Source: Thermococcus thermotolerans | Lineage (GTDB): Archaea > Methanobacteriota_B > Thermococci > Thermococcales > Thermococcaceae | NCBI RefSeq assembly: GCF_024707485.1 | Contig: NZ_CP102602.1 | Span: forward strand, 558,001 to 622,000 | Length of the DNA stretch: 64,000 nucleotides | Direction: 5' to 3' | Shown here: one piece after another, positions 35,456 to 44,626 of the stretch | How positions within the stretch are numbered: position 1 is the stretch's first letter | Layout of the letters: each line of letters starts with the position of its first letter | Notes under the pieces: generated by a model | What the model saw: only the letters and a program-made list of their open reading frames with translations | Told to the model about the DNA's origin: nothing | Database searches by the model: none | Position numbers and translations under genes: made by a program

Positions 35456-36754
35456 TCACCCAATATAGCCCATTAGCTCGTCAAGAAGCTCCTTCACCCT
35501 CTTATTGAGGAGCGCCCTGTCTATCCCGAGCCCCTCTATCAGCTCGGCGCTCTGCTCCTCGACTATCTCCTTCGCTTTCTTCCTGACGAGCCTGTACGCA
35601 TCGGGGTCTTCCACAGTGTAAGTCCTTCCGCCGGCCCTTATCCTGACCCTGCCCTCTCTGGCGGAAATGATGACGTCCTCGATGCGTATCTTGGCCCTTC
35701 CCCTGCCAACGCTGACCGAGACGTCGCCCGAGCGGAGCGAGACGGTCTCACCAAGGCTCAGCACTTCGTTTCCGCTCCTGTATGTCACCCTCTCACCGTC
35801 AACTTCGATGGAATACTCGTCCGTCTGGATCCTCAGCCTGTCCCCAACCCTGGTCAGCTGGAAGCCGTTGCGGAGCTCTCTGATGGTGAGCATGTCCCCG
35901 GGAGGCATCTCCGGGTTGCCCTCCCTGAAGCGCATGGGCCCTATCCTGACCTCCTCACCGCCCGGCGTCTCTATGACCTCGATGAAGGGCAGCTTGACGT
36001 ACTCAAAGCCCTCACCCTCGTAGACTTTGAGGAAGCCGAGGTCGACAACACTGGCCCTCTTTTTATCCCTGTACAGCCGGTCTGGGTTTACGAGTCCACT
36101 GACCCTCCTGACGAAATCAGGATCGGCGGGAACTTTCCTTCCGGCTATGTCCTCCTCGGTCCATACAATCACAGGGCTCAGAAGTTTCTTTGTTATCTTT
36201 CCAAGGGGCGTGCCTGCCCTCACCGTGACCTCGCCGTCTATGACCCAGCCGACTTTTCTTCGTCCAAACTTCACGGGATAGGCCTTGCCATTCCCCTCCA
36301 GCTTCACCCCATCGAAATCCGCTCCGTTGAACTCGTAGGCCTTGCCCTCCACTTTGACGTCGAGTCTCCTCTCGTCAAACTTCGCCAGCAGAAGCCCCGC
36401 TATAACCAGGACCACCGCGTATGCGAAGGCCGTTCCCGCGTAGTCGTGGAGGTTTTTGCTCATTCCCAGCCACTGGCCGAAGAACAGGAAAATGCTCGTC
36501 CAGAAGAAGCCCTTGGCCAGGGCAAAGACTACCCCGCTTACCGTCACTCCGAACCACTTGCCGACCGAGAGCACCTCAAAGGCAAACAGGAGCGCCACTA
36601 TGGCGTACACCAGCTGGTCGTTGTATGCATCAAGCCTCAGTGGTCCCTTGAACAGCCATGCAATGAGCAGTATTGCCGTGAGGGCTTTGAGGTACTCCGC
36701 CAGCTTAAACCTCGGGCCTTCGTGAGTAGCTTGGTACTTCCATCCAAAACTCAT
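35456..36754 (-). CDS. Membrane protein with C-terminal beta-rich domain, unknown function
   Basis: 432 aa, not recognised. About four membrane helices in the first ~120 residues (LTAILLIAWLF, LVYAIVALLFAFEVL, FALAKGFFWTSIFLFFG, AFAYAVVLVIAGLLLA), then beta-rich cytoplasmic or extracellular segments (~130-400) with an alternating YRSGNEVLSLGETVSLRSGDVSVSV pattern resembling DUF4097, then a helical tail. ATGA overlap with the ArsR gene upstream. Likely an envelope-stress component with the two DUF4097 proteins downstream. Confidence 0.75.
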   Translation of the reverse strand: MSFGWKYQATHEGPRFKLAEYLKALTAILLIAWLFKGPLRLDAYNDQLVYAIVALLFAFEVLSVGKWFGVTVSGVVFALAKGFFWTSIFLFFGQWLGMSKNLHDYAGTAFAYAVVLVIAGLLLAKFDERRLDVKVEGKAYEFNGADFDGVKLEGNGKAYPVKFGRRKVGWVIDGEVTVRAGTPLGKITKKLLSPVIVWTEEDIAGRKVPADPDFVRRVSGLVNPDRLYRDKKRASVVDLGFLKVYEGEGFEYVKLPFIEVIETPGGEEVRIGPMRFREGNPEMPPGDMLTIRELRNGFQLTRVGDRLRIQTDEYSIEVDGERVTYRSGNEVLSLGETVSLRSGDVSVSVGRGRAKIRIEDVIISAREGRVRIRAGGRTYTVEDPDAYRLVRKKAKEIVEEQSAELIEGLGIDRALLNKRVKELLDELMGYIG

Positions 36755-37161
36755 TCTTCCACCTCCTCAAGGGCGGTTATTATCTCAAGCAAGCGCAAAA
36801 ACAAACGTCCGTCAGGCGATATCTCGTACTTGTCCGCCCGCCTCACCATCCGGGTTCTCACGAGGAGTTTCAGGTGGTGGGAAACGGTGGGGCTTTCCAC
36901 CCCGAGCGCTTCCTTTATCTCCTTGAAGCCCATGGGCCTCTCGGAGAGCATCTTGAGTATCCTTATCCTGTCGGGATTGGCGAGGGCCTTGAGGGTCTTC
37001 GCGGCCTTCTCTTCATCAATCTCCGGCAGGGCTCCCCCCTCAAGTTTTCGCCGGAGGCGCATCTTTATGGAGAGCATGACCTCATCCACCGGGTCAATGC
37101 TCTCCTCCAGCACCTCCAGCCTTTTCTTCAGCTCTTCGAGCTGAACTCTGAGATCCTCCAT
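36751..37161 (-). CDS. ArsR-like winged-helix transcriptional regulator
   Basis: 136 aa. An N-terminal coiled coil (MEDLRVQLEELKKRLEVLEES) precedes the ArsR-type HTH (LKALANPDRIRILKMLSERPMGFKEIKEALGVESPTVSHHLKLLVRTRMVRRADKYEISP). First gene of the operon with the membrane and DUF4097 proteins. Its promoter carries two palindromes (see entry), consistent with autoregulation. No metal-binding Cys motif of the classical type. Confidence 0.9.
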   Translation of the reverse strand: MEDLRVQLEELKKRLEVLEESIDPVDEVMLSIKMRLRRKLEGGALPEIDEEKAAKTLKALANPDRIRILKMLSERPMGFKEIKEALGVESPTVSHHLKLLVRTRMVRRADKYEISPDGRLFLRLLEIITALEEVEE

Positions 37162-37186
37162 GCTACCACCAGGTACATATTTTTGT

Positions 37187-37231
37187 AGTACAATTTTCTG
37201 TACTTAACTAGTGCACTAGGTATATAAAAGT
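37187..37231 (-). promoter_or_regulatory. ArsR operon promoter with two palindromes
   Basis: TATA box CTTTTATATA on the minus strand (rc of 37221-37230). Downstream of it are the palindrome CTAGTGCACTAG (37208-37219) and the perfect inverted repeat AGTACA-N6-TGTACT (37187-37204). Both lie around the likely transcription start, where a bound regulator would block initiation. Confidence 0.65.
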
Positions 37232-37294
37232 TTACCTAAAACACACTTTCAAAATCGTGTATTCTCTGTTTAAGTATCAATGATGAAATCCATA

Positions 37295-38028
37295 TTAGAT
37301 TATGTCTTGGGTTTTGATCTCGTATAAGAGAGCCTTGATTAATTTATCCTTTTCCATGTTGCTTTTTATACCAATATCCAATTTTTTAGCTACTTTCAGG
37401 AGATCATCCTTAGTGAAATAATTTAAGATAGTTTTGACCTTATTATACCCCTGATCATATTTTTGCAATATGTAAATTACTTTAGCAATCTCTTTTTCAG
37501 ATAAACTGTGATAAACTAATTTCCAGAATTTTGAACGTACGATTGTATAGTTTTTTGTGAGTATGTTACTTTTGAGTTCACCTTTTGAAGTAATATTTTT
37601 TCCATGTAGTCTTTTAAATCCGAGGAATAAATTATAAAAACAGGCACACTTGGAAATAAATAAGCGTCCCCTATCATATAGCCATTAATTTCAGAGAGTT
37701 TCTTGTCTATGCTATCTTTATTAGTTGTTCTCCCATATCCGACATCCTTGCTTGGAGAGAAATACACTCGTTCAGTTAGTGTCCGGACTTCCCATTTTCC
37801 CTGTAATTCTCCCGATTCTACAATGAGGTCATAACCTTTATTTGGATGCGCTAACTTAGCGTTTAATATCCTAGCTAGACGTATCTCCAACAAGAAAGAT
37901 AATCTCCTTCCGTCAGAGAAATATCCATAAACATCGTTTTCACTTCTAAATTCAAGGCAATCTTTGAGCTTTTTGGTATCAAATATTAGAATGTCGAGAA
38001 ATTTGACTTTAAGATCTCCTCTCTTCAT
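37295..38028 (-). pseudogene. Restriction-endonuclease-like protein, frameshifted
   Basis: A frame from 38028 gives MKRGDLKVKFLDILIFDTKKLKDC..., with GYDLIVESGELQGKWEVRT, a D-(x)n-ExR pattern like PD-(D/E)xK nucleases with Arg in the Lys place. It ends at 37516 after DYMEK. Adding one A to the six-A run (plus strand T 37596-37601) gives NITSKGELKSNILTKNYTIV, continuing to a stop at 37295-37297. Restored length is about 244 aa. The restored C-terminus ends in a SAP-like helical segment (KDDLLKVAKKLDIGIKSN). Part of an AT-rich restriction-modification island. Confidence 0.75.
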
Positions 38029-38038
38029 GGAGATCCCC

Positions 38039-38713
38039 TCACAATCTGGGGCAATTTGTTATTATACCATGATAGTCGGTGTTAAATTCTACTTTTGTTT
38101 TCAATTTTAGTGAATACAGGTCATGGATACCAAATTCTTTTATTTTCCAGCATTTGCACTCGTACGGCATACTTTTCGGCAAATCACAATCTCGAAGTTG
38201 GTAAATCTTAACTAGAACCATTATATGTGGGGCATCTCCATGTATTTTGTAGCTAGTTAATCTGGGTAAAACCTGGATGTGAAAGTGAATCCCCTCGCCA
38301 GAGTCTCTGTTCGAGTTAACGGAAATAACCTTGCCAGGACTAACATAAAAATCTCTGGGAGAATGCATATTTCTTCTAGCAGTAGCCTTTACTTCAACGT
38401 AACCCACCGGAGTATCGGTGGAAACATCCACAATTTCAATATCTGGGTATCCTGACCCCGACAACCAGTTAGCACGCAATCCCTCGGAGAGTACATTGAA
38501 CTCATTAACAATCGTTTCCTCCAGACAGGGGGTATTCGAGCAAGTATTATTACTGACATCATTAGGACGTTTAGCATAGAATATCATGTTTTGGAGGTTG
38601 TTCAAGCTTTGCTTGAGATACCGTACCATATTACGATGAACAGGGTTGTTCTGAGTATCTATCGGAATAATTTTATGGCCTGTTATACTATAGATTACAT
38701 CCCGTAGATACAT
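38039..38713 (-). CDS. Putative type II restriction endonuclease, PD-(D/E)xK
   Basis: 224 aa. Start ATG 38713 is preferred over 38746 because GGTGAT (38720-38725) precedes it. GYPDIEIVDVSTDTPVGYVEVKA shows the PD-x15-ExK active site. GSGYPDIEI also places the catalytic Asp in the loop typical of restriction enzymes. No close family recognised. AT-rich codons. Divergent from the AbrB-like regulator and N4/N6 methyltransferase and followed by the second nuclease-like gene 10 nt later. Confidence 0.72.
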   Translation of the reverse strand: MYLRDVIYSITGHKIIPIDTQNNPVHRNMVRYLKQSLNNLQNMIFYAKRPNDVSNNTCSNTPCLEETIVNEFNVLSEGLRANWLSGSGYPDIEIVDVSTDTPVGYVEVKATARRNMHSPRDFYVSPGKVISVNSNRDSGEGIHFHIQVLPRLTSYKIHGDAPHIMVLVKIYQLRDCDLPKSMPYECKCWKIKEFGIHDLYSLKLKTKVEFNTDYHGIITNCPRL

Positions 38714-38754
38714 ATGGATATCACCCGTTGTAATGATGACTACCACTGACTTTT

Positions 38755-38793
38755 AAGATATTCTGAAGATTTTTAGAAAAATTTAAATATCTT
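38755..38793. promoter_or_regulatory. Divergent promoter/operator of the restriction-modification island
   Basis: AAGATATT (38755-38762) and AATATCTT (38786-38793) are 8-bp inverted arms in an AT-rich 107-bp gap that holds promoters for both directions. Plausible operator for the AbrB-like regulator that follows. Confidence 0.45.
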
Positions 38794-38820
38794 GAAAATC
38801 CTGGATATTCGGGTGATAGC

Positions 38821-38982
38821 ATGGGAGAGATTTTGGGAGTTTCAGTTCTCTCAAGTAAGGGGACTGTAACGATTCCTAAAAAAGTTAGAGACCTTCTAAG
38901 ATTATCCAGGGGAGATTTAATTATCTTCAAGTTAACAGATAATGGTGATATTGTAATAAAAAGGGGTGATGAGATTGAGTAA
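38821..38982 (+). CDS. AbrB/SpoVT-like small DNA-binding protein
   Basis: 53 aa, [53 protein letters not shown]: a single swapped-hairpin AbrB domain. GGTGATAGC precedes the ATG. It overlaps the methyltransferase gene by 14 nt, so the two are coupled. Likely the controller of this restriction-modification locus; alternatively an orphan MazE-like antitoxin. Confidence 0.85.
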   Translation: MGEILGVSVLSSKGTVTIPKKVRDLLRLSRGDLIIFKLTDNGDIVIKRGDEIE

Positions 38983-39880
38983 AAAATACAACAAAATATA
39001 TCACATGGACTGTCTTAAAGGAATGCGCGAATTGCTGGATGACGGAGAAGTCGATGTTGTCGTGACATCACCTCCGTATAACCTAGGGATTAAGTACAAC
39101 AAATATGAAGACAATCTCCCACGAGAGAAATACTTAAAATGGATGGAAGATGTTGGAAAGGAGATAAAAAGGGTCCTAAAGGATGAGGGCTCATTCTTTT
39201 TGAACATAGGATATACAAACAAGGATCCGTGGATTGCGTGGGAAGTGGCATTTAGACTAAAAAAGCATTTTGTCTTACAAAATGTTATTCATTGGGTAAA
39301 GTCTATTGCCATCCAAAAAGAAGATGTTGGAAACTATCCTAATATTCTTGGCGATATTGCAGTTGGTCATTACAAACCGGTCAACAGCAAGAGATACTTG
39401 AGTATTATGCACGAATATATATTCCATTTTACAAAGAAAGGTAATGTTGAATTAGATAAACTTGCGATTGGTGTTCCATATCAAGATAAAAGCAACATTA
39501 AAAGATGGAAGAGTGCTAAAGCCGATTTAAGAGACCGAGGAAATGTCTGGTTTATTCCGTATGAAACAATTAAATCCCGAGAAAAACAAAGACCTCACCC
39601 TGCTACATTTCCCACAAAACTTCCCGAAATGTGTATAAAACTTCATGGGCTTAGTCGAACAAAGTTAGTCCTTGATCCCTTTATGGGGTTAGGTAGTACT
39701 GCTGTTGCGGCAGTAAGGCTGGGAGTGAACTATATTGGCTTTGAAATCGATGACTATTATATCAAAGTTGCTGAAGAGAGAGTAGCAAAAGAGAAGCAAC
39801 TGCTTCAAAATAAATCCCAAGTTAAATATCAAAAAACGGAAAAATCTTCAAAAACAAAAACAATTACGGAGTTCATATAA
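38969..39880 (+). CDS. Type II DNA methyltransferase, beta class (probably N4-cytosine)
   Basis: 303 aa from ATG 38969. Motif [14 protein letters not shown] (residues ~33-44) precedes the target-recognition region, and motif [26 protein letters not shown] comes last, the beta-class order. TSPPY favours N4-cytosine but N6-adenine methylation cannot be excluded. Protects DNA from the divergent nucleases. AT-rich with many AAA codons, unlike its neighbours: signs of transfer. Confidence 0.88.
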   Translation: MRLSKKYNKIYHMDCLKGMRELLDDGEVDVVVTSPPYNLGIKYNKYEDNLPREKYLKWMEDVGKEIKRVLKDEGSFFLNIGYTNKDPWIAWEVAFRLKKHFVLQNVIHWVKSIAIQKEDVGNYPNILGDIAVGHYKPVNSKRYLSIMHEYIFHFTKKGNVELDKLAIGVPYQDKSNIKRWKSAKADLRDRGNVWFIPYETIKSREKQRPHPATFPTKLPEMCIKLHGLSRTKLVLDPFMGLGSTAVAAVRLGVNYIGFEIDDYYIKVAEERVAKEKQLLQNKSQVKYQKTEKSSKTKTITEFI

Positions 39881-39881
39881 C

Positions 39882-40361
39882 TCAACCAAGCTTTGACTCT
39901 ATCGTCCTTATCTCCTCATCCAGTATGTCGCGTATCCTCTTGAGAAGCTCCAGGTAGGTCTTGACGGTCTCCCTGTCCATCGGCATCTTAAGCTCCATCT
40001 CCTCGAGCTTCTTCTTCAGAGCCTCATGGTAGTTCACGGAGGTGTACAGAACCCTCAAGGCGAGGTCGTTGGAGGTTTTCAGGTAGTCCCAGCCCTTCTC
40101 GGTGAGGCTGTACTTTACCCGCCTGACCCTCCCGCGATACTCCTCCCTCGGCTCCAAAAGCCCGTCTTCGACCATCTTGTTGAGGAGAGTGTACAGATTG
40201 CTGTGACTGGGCTTCCAGAGCCCGATGGCGAACTTCTCAAGCTCCTTGAGAATCTCATAGCCATGAGCTTCTCCCTTCAGGCCGACGATGACAAGTATGA
40301 TGTTCTTCAGCGGAACCGTGAAGAGCCCCTTGATTATCCTCCGCTCCACGTCTTCCCCCAT
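39882..40361 (-). CDS. PadR-family transcriptional regulator
   Basis: 159 aa from ATG 40361 with GGTGGTCGAG upstream. Winged helix LFTVPLKNIILVIVGLKGEAHGYEILKELEKFAIGLWKPSHSNLYTLLNKMVEDGLLEPREEYRGRVRRVKYSLTEKG, then a helical dimerisation tail (~100-159). PadR repressors often control efflux pumps. The divergent gene is a large RND transporter and a perfect palindrome lies between them. Confidence 0.92.
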   Translation of the reverse strand: MGEDVERRIIKGLFTVPLKNIILVIVGLKGEAHGYEILKELEKFAIGLWKPSHSNLYTLLNKMVEDGLLEPREEYRGRVRRVKYSLTEKGWDYLKTSNDLALRVLYTSVNYHEALKKKLEEMELKMPMDRETVKTYLELLKRIRDILDEEIRTIESKLG

Positions 40362-40418
40362 CTCGACCACCCATGGTCGAAGGTTGAACCACAACCCTTA
40401 TAAACGCTTCTCTCAACG

Positions 40419-40439
40419 ACATGTCGAATTTCGACATGT
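40419..40439. promoter_or_regulatory. Palindromic operator between padR and RND transporter
   Basis: ACATGTCGAA-T-TTCGACATGT is a perfect inverted repeat of 21 bp. It lies between the divergent start codons, 58 nt from padR and 40 nt from the transporter. Expected PadR binding site controlling both genes. Confidence 0.7.
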
Positions 40440-40478
40440 TTGAATTCATCATGTTGATAAGCGACAATGGTGGTGGGG

Positions 40479-43400
40479 ATGGCGTGGAACGACTGGATCG
40501 TTAAGCATGCAAAGGCCATTGTGGCCCTCTGGATAATAGCAGTTATAGCCGCGATGCCCCTGGCTGCAAAGCTAGCCGACGTGACCAACTACAGCATGGA
40601 TCAGTTCCTCCCGAAGGACGTGGAGTCCGTCAAGGTTCAGGACACCCTGGCAAAGGAGTTCCCCGAGTTCTCGACCAGCGACAACCAGACCTACATGATA
40701 GTGAGTGGAGTGGACGTGAACGACCCCGCGACGAGAGAAGCCTACGAGCGCTTCAAGGCCGAAGCAAATTCCTACGGCTCGGATTTCACTTCCTACTACG
40801 ATGCCGTTGATATGCTTCACAACAGATCCTATGAGATAGCGCTCAACCTCACCAAAACGGCTGCCAACTTGACCGGGCTCTTGTATATATCCGCCATAAA
40901 CGCCAGCAACGCCTACGGGGCCCTTCTCTCCCAGGTTGAGAACCTCAGCGAGCAGGTCAAGACCCTCAATGGAACCGTCCCCCAGCTGGCCAGAGCCTAC
41001 CTGGCGCTTGAGGCCAACCTGACGGTTCTCTACAACCAGAGTCTCGCCCTCAGGAGTGCCATCAACGAGACCGATAAGGCCTACGTGGCTCTCCACGAGA
41101 ACCTCACCGGGGCCAGCGAACAGCTGAAAGCGCTGAACTCCACGATAGCCGGGCTAAACGTCGGCCTCTACAACCTGAGCGATAACTACGCGGGAACTTA
41201 CCTCGGAACGATAGGAGCCTACGACGCCCTCGTCCAGGCGGGGGCCTACGGGAGGGGCCTTGATCAGGCAACGGCGCAGGCCATAGCTGAAAAGCTCGGC
41301 GTTCCAGTTGAGTTCGTTTACGCGGTTTACAACTCCACCTACCCGGCCTACTCCACCTACGGGGCCGGCGCGATAACCGACGGTTTCCTGGCCAACGTTA
41401 CCAAGGCGATGGTTCTTGGCCATGTTGGCGACCCGATGGATAAGCAGCTCGCAGAGGCTTACTCCATTGCCTTTTATCAGGGCGTCGTGGCATTCGACGG
41501 CAAAGCTGGAAGCGACTATGCTCTAATCAACCTTGGCAAGAACGCGGCCAAGCCCGTCGAAGAAATAGCGGGTGAGGCCCTCAATAATCTCCCCGGTATC
41601 ATCGGAAAGGCCGGCGGAAGCTACGAAGTTCCAGGCTTCGGAGAGGTTCCGGCGGAGACTTTGGCCTACATCGTGAACGTCTCGATAAGTCTTGGAAGAA
41701 ACCCAGCACCGCCAGCCATTGAGAACGCGACTATCGAGGTTGCCAAGGCCATTATGGCCGGAAGCCCTCTTCTGGAGATGCCAAACCCAGACGAGGTACT
41801 CAGGACGCTCCTCGTCTACGGACCGACCATGGAGCTTGAAGAGAGCCTGCTCGTTGGTGCCCTGAAGGACAAGCTTCCTGTGGAGCAGAGAGCTTTAGCA
41901 GAACCAATGGCCAGGATCGTTGTGAGCTTCGACGCCAACGCCACCGGCGTTCTGGCCGAGAACCCTGCCCTGCTGAAGAAGGGCACAGTCTCCCTGCTCG
42001 CGGAGGTACTGAAGGAGAGTGGCGTTGGGCTCCCGGAGAGCGTTATTGGCAAGGTCTACGACTCCAGCGGGAACGTCAGGCCAGTAGCGAGGGAGCTTTT
42101 AATCCCGGAGACAGCGGAAAGAGTCGGAGACGAGGAAACCGCCAGAGTTATCGTCGACGCCGTTCTCAAGAACCCGAGGGAGCTGGCGGGGGGTGTTGGC
42201 GTTAAGGAGACGGTCAGGGAGATAATTACGGCGCTGGCAGGAGATGTCCCGGTGGACATAGGAAAGGCCGTGGACGGGGTTTACGCCGGCAAGAGTCCGG
42301 AGGAGATAGCCTACACCCTGTTCGAACAGGGCGTTGATGAGAAGCTCGCCAGCGTCAGCGCACCCGAGGAAGTGAAGGAGACGCTGAGGGAGATAATGCT
42401 GACCGTTGCCAGGGACTACCCGATGAGCGACTCCCGGATTGAGGCCCTGGTCAGGGAGGAGGCCGTTAAGCTCGTCGAGAAACTCATCAGGGAGATTGAC
42501 CTCGGAGTTCCGCTCCACATCAACGCGACCAGGCTTGTGGAGATCGCTTTCAAATTCAGGGACGATCCAGGAGCAATTACCAGGGAGGACGTCAAGCCCA
42601 TTGAAGAGCAGGTCTACCCGTCCATTTACAGCCTCGCAGAGAGTTACATCGGCATGCTCAAGAGTCCGGACAACAGGACGATGCTGATACTCTTCGTCCC
42701 CAAGGGTCTCGAGGGAGTCAGCGACCTGGAGAAGCAGAGCAAAGCGCAGTACGAGAGCTCTCTGGAGGCAAAGGGGATTGCGCTGAGGGAGTTTGGGAAG
42801 GTCTCACCGGAGGTTAAGGCCTACGTCACCGGAACCCCCATCCAGACCTACGAGGCCATCAAGTACGGCAAGGAGGACAACGACAAGACCACCAAGTTCA
42901 GCATAGCGGGGGCACTGCTCGTGCTCCTGGTACTCATGGGTGCGGCTCTGCTGGCGACGCTCCTCCCCTTCACCGGCGTGGCAACGGCAACGCTCACCGC
43001 TCTGGGAATCCTGTACCTGCTCGCGAAGGGAGACTACCTCGACGTCGGGAGCTGGGCCCAGATGCTGACCGTCACGACGGCGCTCGGACTGGGGATAGAC
43101 TACTCCACCTACTACCTGCACAGGTTTAGAGAGTACCTCGCTGAAGGCTACGACCACAGCAAGGCCGCGAGCGAGGCGTTAAAGAGGGCGAAAGATGCCG
43201 TCCTCGCGAGCGCCTCAACGGACATCATAGCCTTCGCGAGCTTTATCCTGGCCTGGGAGTTCCCGATATTCAAGACCATGGGCATCATAGCGCCCCTCGC
43301 CGTCGTTATAGTCCTCCTCGCCAGCCTGACCTTTATTCCAGCGATAACGGTCCTCATAGGCGACAAGCCGGCCTTCTGGTGGCCGAGGCACATCGAGCAC

Positions 43401-44531
43401 CACCTCAGCAACGTAAACCTCCACGAGAGGAGCAGGATCGCGGAGTGGGCCGTTAAGCACGCCAAGATAGTGGTGGTCATTGCTTTGCTCCTGGCCGTTC
43501 CCGCGGCCTACAACTTCGCCAACTTCAACGGAACCCACGACATAAAGCTCTTCATTCCCAAGGACAGCGAGACATACAACTTCCTCCAGCTCAGCGAGAG
43601 CACGGTTGGTGCGGGCGTTACTTCACCGACTTACGTCGTCATAGACCTGGGCCACCCGCTGAGCGATGGCGACCTCAAGACCATCGAGGCGCTCGCGGGA
43701 AGGATTTCAAAGGTGGAGGGCGTCGAGTACGTCTACACCGTGACCCAGCCCTACGGGAGGCCCGTGAACGTCAGTGTGAAGGAGCTGAAGTCCATTGGCG
43801 GCGACCGCTATCTGTCCAGGGACGGCACCAAAGTGCTGATTCAGGTAACCGGGAAGTACGAGGCCACCGATGACCGCTCTAAGGACATGGTGAGGGAGAT
43901 AAGGGGGATAGTGAAGGGCGAGGAAGAGTCGGGGGTAATAAAGTCCGGGATGGTCGGGGGCAATACCGCTTTAGCCCTCGACCTCAGTGACCTTATCAAC
44001 GACGTCTTCTGGCACAGGATCTTCCCGGTGGCACTGCTGCTGATGTTCCTCTCGTTGATACCGACCCTCAAGGGACTGCCAGCGGTTATAACCACCATAG
44101 GCACCATAGCAGTCGGCGTGCTCCTCAGCATAACGGTCTCCAGCTGGCTCTTCGAGAGGGTCTTTGGCCAGCAGGTCATGTGGTTCCTGCCCATGATGGT
44201 CTTCGTGGTGCTCATGGGCGTTGGCATAGACTACAATAGCTTCTATCTCGTCAAAGCAAGGGACGAGTTCGAGCGCAGGAGCGCGAGGGACGCGCTGGTG
44301 GTCGCTGCCGGAACGATGGACACCCTCGTCGTCGGCCTCGCGGCGGTGCTGGCGGTGACCTACGGCTCGCTGATGACTGGGGCGACCTGGGGCATCAGGG
44401 AGATAGGCTTCGCCCTGGCCGTTGGAGTCCTGCTAACTGCCACAGCGGCAGTTTACCTCATCGGCCCGGCCACGATGGCGCTCTTCGGAGAAAAGGCCTG
44501 GTGGCCACTGCACAAAGGAAGGAAAGAGTAG
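40479..44531 (+). CDS. RND/MMPL-family membrane transporter
   Basis: 1350 aa from ATG 40479 with GGTGGTGGGG upstream. One span at the N-terminus (IVALWIIAVIAAMPLAAKL), then an unusually long (~750 aa) external domain. It is rich in coiled and helical segments (TGLLYISAINASNAYGALLSQVENLSEQVKTLN) and repeated DUF-like modules. Five spans around 810-970, a second external domain (~1010-1170) and the last five spans follow. GLGIDYSTYYLHRFREYL and GVGIDYNSFYLVKARDEF are MMPL motifs. Probable proton-driven exporter of hydrophobic compounds or lipids, controlled by PadR. Confidence 0.88.
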   Translation: MAWNDWIVKHAKAIVALWIIAVIAAMPLAAKLADVTNYSMDQFLPKDVESVKVQDTLAKEFPEFSTSDNQTYMIVSGVDVNDPATREAYERFKAEANSYGSDFTSYYDAVDMLHNRSYEIALNLTKTAANLTGLLYISAINASNAYGALLSQVENLSEQVKTLNGTVPQLARAYLALEANLTVLYNQSLALRSAINETDKAYVALHENLTGASEQLKALNSTIAGLNVGLYNLSDNYAGTYLGTIGAYDALVQAGAYGRGLDQATAQAIAEKLGVPVEFVYAVYNSTYPAYSTYGAGAITDGFLANVTKAMVLGHVGDPMDKQLAEAYSIAFYQGVVAFDGKAGSDYALINLGKNAAKPVEEIAGEALNNLPGIIGKAGGSYEVPGFGEVPAETLAYIVNVSISLGRNPAPPAIENATIEVAKAIMAGSPLLEMPNPDEVLRTLLVYGPTMELEESLLVGALKDKLPVEQRALAEPMARIVVSFDANATGVLAENPALLKKGTVSLLAEVLKESGVGLPESVIGKVYDSSGNVRPVARELLIPETAERVGDEETARVIVDAVLKNPRELAGGVGVKETVREIITALAGDVPVDIGKAVDGVYAGKSPEEIAYTLFEQGVDEKLASVSAPEEVKETLREIMLTVARDYPMSDSRIEALVREEAVKLVEKLIREIDLGVPLHINATRLVEIAFKFRDDPGAITREDVKPIEEQVYPSIYSLAESYIGMLKSPDNRTMLILFVPKGLEGVSDLEKQSKAQYESSLEAKGIALREFGKVSPEVKAYVTGTPIQTYEAIKYGKEDNDKTTKFSIAGALLVLLVLMGAALLATLLPFTGVATATLTALGILYLLAKGDYLDVGSWAQMLTVTTALGLGIDYSTYYLHRFREYLAEGYDHSKAASEALKRAKDAVLASASTDIIAFASFILAWEFPIFKTMGIIAPLAVVIVLLASLTFIPAITVLIGDKPAFWWPRHIEHHLSNVNLHERSRIAEWAVKHAKIVVVIALLLAVPAAYNFANFNGTHDIKLFIPKDSETYNFLQLSESTVGAGVTSPTYVVIDLGHPLSDGDLKTIEALAGRISKVEGVEYVYTVTQPYGRPVNVSVKELKSIGGDRYLSRDGTKVLIQVTGKYEATDDRSKDMVREIRGIVKGEEESGVIKSGMVGGNTALALDLSDLINDVFWHRIFPVALLLMFLSLIPTLKGLPAVITTIGTIAVGVLLSITVSSWLFERVFGQQVMWFLPMMVFVVLMGVGIDYNSFYLVKARDEFERRSARDALVVAAGTMDTLVVGLAAVLAVTYGSLMTGATWGIREIGFALAVGVLLTATAAVYLIGPATMALFGEKAWWPLHKGRKE

Positions 44532-44537
44532 TCCCGC

Positions 44538-44552
44538 TCTGTTTTTATTTTT
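44538..44552 (+). terminator. T-rich terminator after the RND gene
   Basis: TCTGTTTTTATTTTT follows the RND stop codon closely. Confidence 0.5.
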
Positions 44553-44584
44553 GTTCGTTCCTTCGCCCCAACCCCTTCCATTTT

Positions 44585-44597
44585 TATGTTCGACATA
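44585..44597. promoter_or_regulatory. PadR-like half site upstream of the AEC permease
   Basis: TATGT-TCG-ACATA, containing TTCGACAT as in the padR palindrome (40430-40439). It lies 30 nt upstream of the ATG of the next gene, so the permease may belong to the same regulon. Weak, because the two sites match over only one arm. Confidence 0.35.
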
Positions 44598-44626
44598 CTT
44601 TTAAACGCTAAGTCCGAGCTTTTAGC

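Noticed and set aside
40572-41096. 174-codon minus-strand frame
   Set aside because: Shadow of the RND transporter; no domain or start signal.
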